Source: Shewanella marisflavi
GTDB lineage: Bacteria; Pseudomonadota; Gammaproteobacteria; Enterobacterales; Shewanellaceae
Assembly: GCF_023283925.1 (NCBI RefSeq)
Contig: NZ_JAKIKX010000001.1
Location: 310,001 to 374,000 of the forward strand
Reading direction: 5' to 3'
Length of the DNA stretch: 64,000 bases
Every line of letters begins with the position of its first letter. Position 1 is the first letter of the stretch. Both the position numbers and the translations under genes were made by a program. Under the pieces are notes generated by a model, which saw nothing but the letters and a program-made list of their open reading frames with translations, was not told where the DNA came from and did not search any database. This document shows, piece after piece, positions 31,964 to 42,000 of the stretch.

Positions 31964-34900
31964 ATGAGAGTGAAAACATTAGTAACAGCTGTGGCGGCAG
32001 CGCTCTATAGCGCCGGCATGGTGCAAGCGGCAGCAGTGTCGCCAGGTAAGGTCGAAAGACTCGAGCCATTGAAAATTACCGCAGAGCAGGCGAAGCAGCT
32101 CAACGCTGCTAGTGCGCAGCAGGTTAACCTGTTGCAAAACGACGGCCTTAACGTGCAGATCGCTCGTCAGAGCGATAAGTTCGTTGTCGAAGAGGGTTTG
32201 ACAGGAGAGCACGTTTATATCGTCAGACTCCATCAGAAGCCCCTGGCACAGGCGGGCGCTAACCTGTTGGCTCAAGGTGGCAGTGAGCGAAACACTGTTA
32301 AGACTAAACCCGGTGAGGCCAAGTTGTTTGTCGCTGGTCAGCCGGTAAATCGCGAGATTAAACAGTATCGCGATCAGCTACTGAGCAAGCAGCAAGCCGT
32401 GATTGCCGAGTTGTCGGCTACCCTTGGCGATCGCCCTGTGCGCCAGCAGTTTACTAATGCGGTCAATGGTTTCTCTATGGCCATGACTCAAGAAGAGGCT
32501 CAACGCGTATCGCAACAGGCCAATGTGGCCTCTGTTCGTCGTTCTAAGACCTATGAGCTCTTCTCTGACGTTGGCCCAGAGCTGATCGGTGCCGATAAGA
32601 TCTGGACAGGCAGTGTGACGGATTCTGTGCCCTACAAAGGGGAGAATGTGATCGTCGGTATTATCGATACCGGGGTAAACACAGACCATAGATCTTTTGC
32701 CGATGTCGGCGATGATGGTTATGACCATACCAACCCTTGGGGCGCTGGCCAATATGTGGGTGACTGTTTGAAAGAGGGCTTCGAAGGCCTGTGTAACGAC
32801 AAACTCATTGGTGTACGCTCCTATCCTGTGATCACCGACTTTTTTACCAGCGGTGAATATGGCGACACTCGCCCTGCAGTGGGTGAAGATTATCAGGGAC
32901 ACGGATCTCACGTGGCCTCTACCGCCGCGGGTAACGTGCTGTTAGATGTGGACTTTGTTAATCCTGCACCGGGCGCCGTCAACGATGGCAGCGTGGTTAA
33001 AGAAGCACTCTTCCCGCGCATGAGCGGTGTGGCACCTCACGCCAACATCATCTCTTATCAGGTCTGTCATCCATCAAATGAAATCAATCGCGGCTGTCCG
33101 GGTGAAGCCCTGATCGCTGGTATCGAAGATGCCATCAGCGATGGTGTGGATGTGATTAACTTCTCTATCGGTGGCCAGGACTCTCATCCTTGGAGCGACG
33201 ACGTGGAACTGGCGTTCCTGTCTGCTCGCGAAGCCGGGATCTCTGTGGCGGCTGCGGCAGGTAACTCTGGCCAGCCTCAGGGATATCAAGAATATTTCGG
33301 CGCCATCGATCATGCCTCACCTTGGTTGATGAACGTGGCGGCGAGCACTCACTCGCGTGAGATCTTGGTTGAGACCAAGCTAGTCGATCCTATGGGTGGC
33401 AGTGAAATGCCGCGCTGGAGCGAGATCGTCGGCGGTGCGGTGAACACCAGCTCGGTAACGGGTTTAGTGGTGAAGGCCAGCGACTATGGCGATGAATATT
33501 GTGGCGAGCCATTCCCTGCAGGGACCTTCGATTTGACCGATGCGGGTGGTAACCCGAGCGATGTGATCGTGGTATGTAAGCGTAATAATCTCAACGATCC
33601 TAATGGTATTGCCCGTAACGCCAAGGCCGACAACATTAAGGCAGGCGGCGCCGATGGCATGATTATGTACAACTATGCCAATGCCGACACTATCGTGGCG
33701 ACGGCGGCTTATTCAGTGCCTAGCATCCATATCACCAAACAAGAGTGGGATGGTCGCTGGGACAACGGCATGTCGGGTTACGGCCTGAGCGATTGGTTAG
33801 CTAAAGGTAGCGACCATGTGCTAACCATCTCTGAAACTTTAATCGATCGCGACCTGGATCCTGAGCGCGCCGATTGGTTGGCAGCCTTCTCGTCTCGTGG
33901 CCCTAGCCCGTCGACACCAGAAGCCCTGATCCCGGCCGTTGCCGCTCCTGGCGTTAACATCTATGCGGCCTTTGCCGATGAGCATCCGTTTGTAAGCGGC
34001 GGCGCCTCGGGTGACTTTGCCTTCCTGAGCGGTACATCTATGGCCTCGCCGCATGTTGCCGGTGCCATGGCACTGCTTAAGCAGGCTAAGCCAAGCTGGA
34101 GCGCTACCGAGATTCAATCTGCCCTGGCAATGACCGCCGAGAACAAGGTGCAGTACCGTAGACTCAATGATGAGAATGGCGATGTGGTTCTGGCGTCGAC
34201 CTACCGTGCTGGTACAGGCCGTATCAATGTGGCCAATGCTGCCAAGGCTGGCTTCATCATGGATGAGACAGTGGATAACTTTAAGGCTGCCGATCCGCAA
34301 AACGGTGGCGCGGTGCACAAGTTGAATATCCCTCAGCTAGTGAACTTCGAGTGTAAGCCACAGTGTCAATGGATCCGCACTATCAAGGCCACCACAGCGG
34401 GTAGCTGGAGTGTGACCCATGATGACGTGATTAACTGGGCGTTTGATTCTCGTTCACAGCTCTCACAAAACGGTGTGTCTATTAAGGTAACGCCGAGCGA
34501 GTTTACCCTGGAAGCGGGCGAAACCTTGGATATCGTGGTCGAAGCGTCGATCATGGATACCCAAGATTGGTTCAGCAACGCGGAAGTGGAGCTGCACTCT
34601 AATCTGATCTTCACCGAAACAACGGGCAATGCATCAGAAGCTCATTGGCCTGTCGTCTTTAAATATGACAAGAACGGCATGCCGGGACGTCTGGCAGCGA
34701 CTGCCCATCGTAACGACGGCAATGCTATCGTTAAGGGCATCAATCTACCGGAAGGTGACAACATCTACGGTCGTATCTTTACGCCGGTGAAGGCTGATGT
34801 GAAGAGCATTACTCTGCCAAAAGATGACGACGGTCAGTTCCCTTGGAGCAGCAATGCAGATTTGACTGTACCTATGGAAGATCGCGTAGATGAAGCGACC

Positions 34901-37084
34901 CATGTTGAGATGATTCAGGTACCGGCAAATGCTCGTCGTTTGATGGTCGAAACCTTTGGTACCACAGAGAGTGAACTGGAAGGCTCCTTAGATAAAGGTA
35001 ATCTGCTGGTTTATGTGGGTAAGGACTATAACGGTAACGGTAAGGCGGATCCGTTTGAAGAGTTACTGTGTGTCTCTAACCACATTCAGTACAACAACTT
35101 CTGTAACATCAACCAGCCAGAAGAAGGCCAATATTGGGCACTGTTCTACAACCCAAGAAAGGGAGCGGCGCAGAACAACTACTATGACGCGATGGAAGAG
35201 ACCTTCGAATTTGCGACAACCGTAGTGACTGACGATGTAGCTGCTAACATGAGCCTGGAAGTACCTGCCAGCAATGGTCAGGATCCAGTGGATATCCAGG
35301 TGAACTGGAACATACCTGAGATGGTTGAAGGCGATGTTTACTATTCACTGATCGACTTTGGCAGTTCAGAGATCAACGCTGGCAACATAGGCAAGGTGGC
35401 CTTTAAGCTTGAGCGTGGTATCGATGATGTACATCTGGATGTGCCGCAAACCGGTGCCCATCTGGGTGAGCAGGTGCCATTCACCTTCGAGGTTCAGCCT
35501 AACGATAGCGGTGCGGATCGTGCCTTTACCATTAGCGCCGATATCCCAGGAGGCCTGAGCCTGAATGTGGAAGATGTATTGACCTCATCTAAAGAGATAG
35601 TGACAGATATCACGGTAGAAGATGGCAAGCTGACCATTAGCGGTATTCAGCCTAATACGGCGGATGTTGAAGCTAGCTACAATATAACCACTAACTTAGA
35701 AGATGCCATGTGCCGCACGCCAGACTTTGGTAACAAGAATCCGGGTGGCTATGTGGATCTCGAAGAGTTCCGTATCTACCCAATGTTCAGCGGTTTCGCA
35801 CCAGTTGAATACGATGCCAATGGCCGTGCCATCAATGGTAAGGACAACAACATCCTTTACCGTAAAGGGATTGAGCTACCTATCGATGTGATCTTCAGTG
35901 GTCGTTATGACAACTTCCATCTGTATAACAACAGTGAAAACCTCAACGTAGGTAAGCAAAATGCACTGGATATTCATGCTCACGGCATAGTATCGCTATG
36001 GGAAGGTCAGCCTTTCTTCTTCCCATATCATGATATCTTCCCGTATAACAGCTTCCCGTATGAGACGATCGGTATGATGTGGCGTGGTTTCGAGGTGCTG
36101 GACGTCAATGCACCAAAAGCTATCTTGTCGGCGCCACTGGTGAATAACTGGAGTGAGCGTTCAGGTATTTCGATTGCCAGCACGCAAACCGGTTGGGGTA
36201 TCCTGGAATACGATAATGCACGTACATACCTGCCAGCGGGCCGTGATGCGAACCGCGTTTATCAGTGGCAAGAGCTGGATGACAGATTCGACTTCGAGCT
36301 GATCTTCAACGTCAATACTCGTCATGGTGATGGTGAGTACGAGATGATGATGGCCTATGACAATCTGGACTTTGGTTCACAAGACGGTCGCGGTTCTGTC
36401 GGTCTTCAAGGTTTCCGAGGTGCGCTGTATCAGTATGGTCCTTTGGAAAAATATCTTGGCGAGCAGTTCAGCTATGGTGAGTTGGATAAGAAGCTGTCTG
36501 ACGGCCTGGTGATCTGTTACGACTATGTGGGTCCTGAGTCATCACAGTTCCAGGTCACCGCTTGGACTCGCGTGAAGGACAATGCCGCCGGTCAGGATCT
36601 TACGGTTAACGCCGTGAGTCAGGTAGAAGGCATGGCCGATATCAATATGAGTCATACGGTAAGTGTTGCGTCTAACATTAGCCTGGGCTCAATCGCCGAC
36701 CAGAGTGTTGCTGAGAACACTAGCCTGGAAGGTATTACCGTGATGTACGCCGATGAGCAAAACAGTGTTAACCAGATCACCGTGACCGGTGAGCATATCA
36801 CTGCGGTCGTCGACGGCCACACCTCTGGCAGCGAAATCACTATCACACCAGAAGAAAACTTCTATGGTGAGGTAGAAGTCACTGTCACAGTGAGTGATGT
36901 GGAAAATCCTGCGGATGCAGCATCGACCAGCTTTATGCTGACGGTTGTCTCTGACGGTGTTGAGCCACAGCCTGAGCCAGAAGTTCTGCCAGAAGTTGAA
37001 GAGAGTGACGACGGCGGTGCACTAGGCTTTGGTGCCCTGATGCTGCTGGTATTTGCTGGTCTGCGTCGCAAGGTTGCACGTTAA
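31964..37084 (+). CDS. Giant secreted S8 subtilase with GlyGly-CTERM tail
   Basis: 1706 residues from the ATG at 31964, with AAGGTGGA 7 bases before it. Signal peptide (MRVKTLVTAVAAALYSAGMVQA), long propeptide with I9-like segment (about 80-195), then S8 domain: Asp235 (GIIDTGVNTDH), His313 (YQGHGSHVAS) and Ser692 (LSGTSMASPHVAGAMALL). The long gap between His and Ser holds a PA-like insert with paired cysteines. About 900 more residues are beta-rich, with a CRTPDFGNKNPGGYVDL region and a cadherin/Ig-like repeat near 1550-1660. The C-terminus, EESDDGGALGFGALMLLVFAGLRRKVAR, is a GlyGly-CTERM signal. Single gene, divergent from the mipA operon and sharing a TACA-N6-TACA box with it. Confidence 0.95.
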   Translation: MRVKTLVTAVAAALYSAGMVQAAAVSPGKVERLEPLKITAEQAKQLNAASAQQVNLLQNDGLNVQIARQSDKFVVEEGLTGEHVYIVRLHQKPLAQAGANLLAQGGSERNTVKTKPGEAKLFVAGQPVNREIKQYRDQLLSKQQAVIAELSATLGDRPVRQQFTNAVNGFSMAMTQEEAQRVSQQANVASVRRSKTYELFSDVGPELIGADKIWTGSVTDSVPYKGENVIVGIIDTGVNTDHRSFADVGDDGYDHTNPWGAGQYVGDCLKEGFEGLCNDKLIGVRSYPVITDFFTSGEYGDTRPAVGEDYQGHGSHVASTAAGNVLLDVDFVNPAPGAVNDGSVVKEALFPRMSGVAPHANIISYQVCHPSNEINRGCPGEALIAGIEDAISDGVDVINFSIGGQDSHPWSDDVELAFLSAREAGISVAAAAGNSGQPQGYQEYFGAIDHASPWLMNVAASTHSREILVETKLVDPMGGSEMPRWSEIVGGAVNTSSVTGLVVKASDYGDEYCGEPFPAGTFDLTDAGGNPSDVIVVCKRNNLNDPNGIARNAKADNIKAGGADGMIMYNYANADTIVATAAYSVPSIHITKQEWDGRWDNGMSGYGLSDWLAKGSDHVLTISETLIDRDLDPERADWLAAFSSRGPSPSTPEALIPAVAAPGVNIYAAFADEHPFVSGGASGDFAFLSGTSMASPHVAGAMALLKQAKPSWSATEIQSALAMTAENKVQYRRLNDENGDVVLASTYRAGTGRINVANAAKAGFIMDETVDNFKAADPQNGGAVHKLNIPQLVNFECKPQCQWIRTIKATTAGSWSVTHDDVINWAFDSRSQLSQNGVSIKVTPSEFTLEAGETLDIVVEASIMDTQDWFSNAEVELHSNLIFTETTGNASEAHWPVVFKYDKNGMPGRLAATAHRNDGNAIVKGINLPEGDNIYGRIFTPVKADVKSITLPKDDDGQFPWSSNADLTVPMEDRVDEATHVEMIQVPANARRLMVETFGTTESELEGSLDKGNLLVYVGKDYNGNGKADPFEELLCVSNHIQYNNFCNINQPEEGQYWALFYNPRKGAAQNNYYDAMEETFEFATTVVTDDVAANMSLEVPASNGQDPVDIQVNWNIPEMVEGDVYYSLIDFGSSEINAGNIGKVAFKLERGIDDVHLDVPQTGAHLGEQVPFTFEVQPNDSGADRAFTISADIPGGLSLNVEDVLTSSKEIVTDITVEDGKLTISGIQPNTADVEASYNITTNLEDAMCRTPDFGNKNPGGYVDLEEFRIYPMFSGFAPVEYDANGRAINGKDNNILYRKGIELPIDVIFSGRYDNFHLYNNSENLNVGKQNALDIHAHGIVSLWEGQPFFFPYHDIFPYNSFPYETIGMMWRGFEVLDVNAPKAILSAPLVNNWSERSGISIASTQTGWGILEYDNARTYLPAGRDANRVYQWQELDDRFDFELIFNVNTRHGDGEYEMMMAYDNLDFGSQDGRGSVGLQGFRGALYQYGPLEKYLGEQFSYGELDKKLSDGLVICYDYVGPESSQFQVTAWTRVKDNAAGQDLTVNAVSQVEGMADINMSHTVSVASNISLGSIADQSVAENTSLEGITVMYADEQNSVNQITVTGEHITAVVDGHTSGSEITITPEENFYGEVEVTVTVSDVENPADAASTSFMLTVVSDGVEPQPEPEVLPEVEESDDGGALGFGALMLLVFAGLRRKVAR

Positions 37085-37139
37085 TCTCCACAACTAGTCA
37101 TTAGGGTCACTTCGACCTAAATCATTAACTTAAGTGATC

Positions 37140-37173
37140 GCCAGTATTCTAGGGATGGAATACTGGCTTTTTT
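37140..37173 (+). terminator. Terminator of the giant subtilase gene
   Basis: GCCAGTATTC-N8-GAATACTGGC followed by TTTTTT. Confidence 0.9.
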
Positions 37174-37303
37174 GTTAGTGGGGGGAGTTACATCAGGTAG
37201 ATAATATTGATCTATTACAATTTATTTCGTATTAGCCACTGACATGAGTACTTTTTGACTATATTTTACATACGTATGAAATAAATCCTGTTTGGAGATA
37301 AGT

Positions 37304-38968
37304 ATGTGGCAATTAAGAATGAAGAATAAGCTGTTGGTATTTGCTCTCCTGCCTCTGATATTAAGTTTTATATTTTTAGTTTCAATTACCTACAATTTGG
37401 AATCTAACTCGCTCGAAGAGAATATGGAGACCTTTAAAACCAGTCTTTACAGCGAACGTAAGGCGCAGCTAAAAGATCAGGTCGATATCGCCTTAGACAT
37501 AGTCTCACACCAGGTGTCACTTGGGGCGGCAGGCGACGTCAACAAGGCGCTGCGCAATGTACGCTTTGGTAGTGCGGGCTATTTCTTTATTTATGATTTT
37601 GACGGTTATAACCGTTTTCACGCCGTTAATACCGCTTTGGAAGGTACGGCGCAGATTGGCATGACAGACCCTAATGGTAAAAAGATCGTCGTTGGTTTAA
37701 TCGATGCGGCTAGAAGCGGTGACGGATTTTTTATGTACGACTATGCCAAGCCAGGCGTCACAGGCTTAGTGCCTAAGATTGGCTATGCCGCTACAGTGCC
37801 GGGTAAAAACTGGATCTTGGGTACAGGTGCCTACACCGACGATATCGATGCTCAAGTGGAAAGCTATCGTGAGGTGATGACTCAACATATGAGCGAGAAG
37901 GCGATGATGATCTTGGCCTTTGCCTTGGTGCTGGTGGTGATCACTGCCGTGGTGATGTTGGTGGCGGCTCAGCGTATGGTTAACCCTATTCATAATATGG
38001 TGCAAAACCTTGAAGATATTGCCAAAGGTGAAGGGGATTTAACTAAGCGTCTCGACGTGCAGGGGGTGGATGAAATTGCCATGCTTGGCCGCGCCTTCAA
38101 TCAGTTTGTCGATAAGCTACAGGGGATCATCAAGGATGTGGCCAGAGCCACGGTCGAGGTGAAAATTGGCGCGGATAATATCTCGTCGCAGACGTCAGCC
38201 ATGGCGCAGCAGCTGATCAGTCATAACAACGAGACAGATCAAGTGGTGACAGCCATTACCGAGATGTCGGCAACCGCCTCAGAGGTGGCCATGAGCACAA
38301 CTCAGGTGGCCGAGGCGACTCAGGCGGCGACTCAAGATGTGGGTAACGCCCAGCAGTGTGTCGACAGCTCGCTACATGAAGTGTCGACCCTGATGTCTGA
38401 AATCGATATGGCCGCCGGACACATCAACTCGCTCAATGAGCAGTCACAGAAGATCAACAGTGTGCTGAGCGTGATCGGTGGCATTGCCGAGCAGACTAAC
38501 TTGCTCGCCCTGAATGCTGCCATCGAGGCAGCCCGCGCCGGTGAACAGGGTCGAGGTTTTGCCGTGGTGGCTGACGAGGTGCGTAGCCTGGCCAGTCGCA
38601 CTCAGGCCAGCACCTTAGAGATTAACGAGATGCTGTCTGAATTGCATAACCTGGTATCGCTGGCCGTCAGCAGTATGGAGTCGAGCCAGCAGAGTTGCCA
38701 TCGTTCGGTGACCTCGTCGCGGGCTATCTCAGATAGTTTAGGAGCGGTAACCTCTGCGGTGACCTCAATCAATGATATGAGTACTCAGATTGCGACAGCC
38801 GCCACAGAGCAAAGCTCGGTGACCGAGGAGATCAACCGCAACGTGTTTGCCATCCAAGATATCGTTAATGAGCTGTTGCAGGCGAGTAACAGCGCCTCAG
38901 ATACCAGCCAGACATTGGCTAATGAGGGACGCACTCTAGACAGCCTAGTAGGACAATTTAAGGTGTAG
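37304..38968 (+). CDS. Methyl-accepting chemotaxis protein with single Cache domain
   Basis: 554 residues from the ATG at 37304, with GGAG 8 bases before it. Membrane helix 1 (about 7-27), a periplasmic single-Cache domain (about 30-185) with [30 protein letters not shown] sequence, membrane helix 2 (about 195-217), a HAMP domain, and a cytoplasmic signalling domain. The hairpin tip, [21 protein letters not shown] and [19 protein letters not shown], contacts CheA and CheW. Cache domains of this type sense small organic acids or similar ligands; the ligand cannot be read. No C-terminal CheR pentapeptide. Single gene. Confidence 0.95.
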   Translation: MWQLRMKNKLLVFALLPLILSFIFLVSITYNLESNSLEENMETFKTSLYSERKAQLKDQVDIALDIVSHQVSLGAAGDVNKALRNVRFGSAGYFFIYDFDGYNRFHAVNTALEGTAQIGMTDPNGKKIVVGLIDAARSGDGFFMYDYAKPGVTGLVPKIGYAATVPGKNWILGTGAYTDDIDAQVESYREVMTQHMSEKAMMILAFALVLVVITAVVMLVAAQRMVNPIHNMVQNLEDIAKGEGDLTKRLDVQGVDEIAMLGRAFNQFVDKLQGIIKDVARATVEVKIGADNISSQTSAMAQQLISHNNETDQVVTAITEMSATASEVAMSTTQVAEATQAATQDVGNAQQCVDSSLHEVSTLMSEIDMAAGHINSLNEQSQKINSVLSVIGGIAEQTNLLALNAAIEAARAGEQGRGFAVVADEVRSLASRTQASTLEINEMLSELHNLVSLAVSSMESSQQSCHRSVTSSRAISDSLGAVTSAVTSINDMSTQIATAATEQSSVTEEINRNVFAIQDIVNELLQASNSASDTSQTLANEGRTLDSLVGQFKV

Positions 38969-38985
38969 CGAGTGTTATAAATAAG

Positions 38986-39015
38986 AAGGCCGCAACTCAT
39001 GTTGCGGCCTTTTTT
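38986..39015. terminator. Bidirectional terminator after the chemoreceptor gene
   Basis: AAGGCCGCAAC-TCAT-GTTGCGGCCTT plus T run; between the convergent chemoreceptor and FDH fusion genes. Confidence 0.9.
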
Positions 39016-39036
39016 ATGGCCTGAGCGCTAGCCAGC

Positions 39037-42000
39037 CTATGACCAGGTTATCGCCTCACTGGCCTTGTCGATTCTGACAGCACAGATCTTAAATTCGGGG
39101 ATCTTGGCCACTGGGTCGAGCACATTATTGGTGAGCTTGTTAGCCGCCGCCTCTGCAAAATGGAACGGCAAGAACAAGACGCCAGGCTGGGCACGACGGG
39201 TGACAAAGGCCGCGATATTGATGCTGCCGCGACGGGTCGACAGGGTCAACATATCGCCATTGGCTATCTGCAGGCGATCGGCGTCTATGGCCGACATCAT
39301 CACCCTAGGTGAACCCAGCTCGTTGAGGCCTGCGGTCTTGCGGGTGAGCGTGCCTGTGTGGAACTGCTCCAGCAGACGTCCGGTCGACAGGGTGAAGGGG
39401 TAATCTTCACAGGGCAGTTCGGCTGGCAGTCGATAACTAACCGGCTGCATCTTGCCTTTGCCGCGGGTGAAGCTTTGCTGATGCATTAATGGTGTGCCGT
39501 CATGCCCCTTTTCCGGGCAGGGCCACTGCTTGCCCAGCAGACCGCGTTCGCTATTGGGATCGGTATCCTGCCAGTCGATGCCATGATACTGAGGCGTCAC
39601 CTGAGTCAGTTCCTGCCAGATCGCCTGCTCGTTGTCATAGTGCCAATCGGCCTGCATCAGCTTGGCGATATCTGTGATGATCTGCCAGTCGGGTCTAGCC
39701 TGACCAGGGCTGTTAATCGCCGCCTGCAGTCGCTGTACCCTGCGTTCTGTGTTGGTGAAGTGCCCTTGCTTCTCGGCGAAACTGGCTGCAGGTAACACCA
39801 CATCGGCCAACTGCGCCGTTTCAGTCATAAAGATATCTTGCACGATCAGTAGCTCGGCCGACTCCAGCCCTTGCATCACATGGGCTTGATCCGGGTCGCT
39901 CAGTACGGGGTTTTCTCCCATGACATAGAGCGCCTTAAGCTTGCCATGGGCCAGAGCGTGCATCATCTCGGTGGCGGCTAAGCCGATTTGATTCGGCAGA
40001 TTCTCTTGCTGCCAGGCGCGTTTGAATTTCGCCTGAACCTCAGGATCGGTCACCTTCTGGTAGCCGGTGAAGTAGTTGGGCAGTGCGCCCATGTCACAGG
40101 CGCCCTGAACATTGCTCTGACCGCGCAGTGGGTTAATTCCAGCGCCTTCAATGCCTATGTTGCCACACAGAAGTTGCAGGTTGGCAATGGCGGTGACGTT
40201 GTCATGGCCCGAGGTGTGCTGGGTGATCCCCATGGCGTAGTAGATAGCGGTTTTCTCAGCTGTACCTATCATCTTGGCCAGACGCGCTATCTCATCGGCG
40301 GTGACCCCAGTGATCTTGGCCGCATTGTCTAGGCTGTAATCTGGCTTCATCACCTCGGCAAAGAGCTCGTCGAAGCCTTCGACACGGCGACTGATGTAGT
40401 CGCTGTCGTGCCAGCCATGCTTGATGATCTCCTGCATGATGGCGTTGAGCAGCATGACGTCGCTGCCGGGGCGGTGACGCAGGTAGAGTTCGGCGCTGTC
40501 GGCAATGCTGACCCGCTTAGGATCGGCGACCACTAACCGGGCGCCATGTTGGCTGACCGCCTGTTTGATCTTGGAGGCGATGATGGGGTGCGCCGACTCG
40601 GTATCCGAACCTAGGATAAAGATAAGATCCGAGAATTTTATCGACGGAATATCATTGGTCATCGCGCCGCTGCCCAGACTCTCTTGCAGGGCGGTCACGG
40701 TCGAGGCATGACACAGGCGCGCACAGTGATCTATGTTGTTGGTGCCGATAACACTTCTAAACAACTTTTGGAACAGATAGTTATCTTCGTTGGTCGCCTT
40801 GGCCGAAGCCAAGCCCGCAATGGCGTTGCCACCATGTTCTGCCTTGATGCGGTTAAGCTTGTCGCCGATAAAGCTTAGGGCTTCTGGCCAGCTAACGGGG
40901 ACTAACTCGCCTTGCTTGCGCAGCAGTGGCTGGGTCAGGCGTTGCTGGCTATTAATAAAGTCGAAACCGAAGCGGCCCTTGACGCAGAGCATCCCCTCGT
41001 TGACCTCGGATCGGCTGTCGCCGGAGACGCGTTTGATCTCACCTGTCACGGGATTGCTATGGATGATGACACGACAGCCCACGCCGCAATAGGTGCACAC
41101 GGTTGAGGTCTGTTTCAGTTCGCTCTTAACGCCCTGGCGCTTGTCTCTGGCATCGGTCAAGGCGCCAGTTGGGCAGACCTGAACACAGTTGCCACATTGT
41201 ACGCACTGGCTGTCAGCCATGGTGGCGCGAAAACCGGCGCGAGGTGCCTGACGGCTAGGTTCTGTGGCGACTTCCTGGGGCAAAGCCAGGTAGCTGTCGG
41301 GCTCAAAACTGATCGCCTTGTGTCCCGATTGTTGGTGACAAACGGCGACGCAGGCGCCGCAACTGATACAACGATTAGGATCGAAGTTGATAAAGGGGCT
41401 GCTGGTATCCTGAGTAAAGGCGCGGTGGTCCTGCTTATCTAGCGTGGCACCGTCGACACGGTATTCAGTGGCGTAGTCGCGCAGGGCACATTCGGTATTG
41501 GCCTGACAGCCGCACTCCAGACAGCGGGCGGCTTCGAGCATCGCCTCTTCATCGTTAAAGCCCAGCTCTATCTCATCGAAGTTGCTGAGGCGTTTATTGA
41601 TCGCCAGCTCTGGCATCTTGGCCTTGGCTTGCAGCAATCTGTCAGGGAAGTGTTGCTCATCTGGCTTTTGCTTGTCCTGCTTCTGCGAATTAAAGGGGGC
41701 TTGTGTGAGTTCGCAGCTTAGCTCACCACTGAGTAGCTTCTCGATAGCATTAGCCGCCTTACGACCATCGGCCACCGCTGCGACCGCAGTCGCTGGACCT
41801 GTGCGCGAGTCGCCTAGTACAAAGAGTTTCTCTACCCCGGATGACATAGTGTGTTCACAGCCGGAGAAGGTGTTCCAGCGGGTCAGCGCCACCTCACCGG
41901 TGGAGAGCTGGCTTTCAGGGTGGATCAAAAACTCCATGTCCGGGGTCTGGGAGACGGCAGGGATAACGGTATCGAAATCTTCGGTAAAGGTTTCGCCAGT

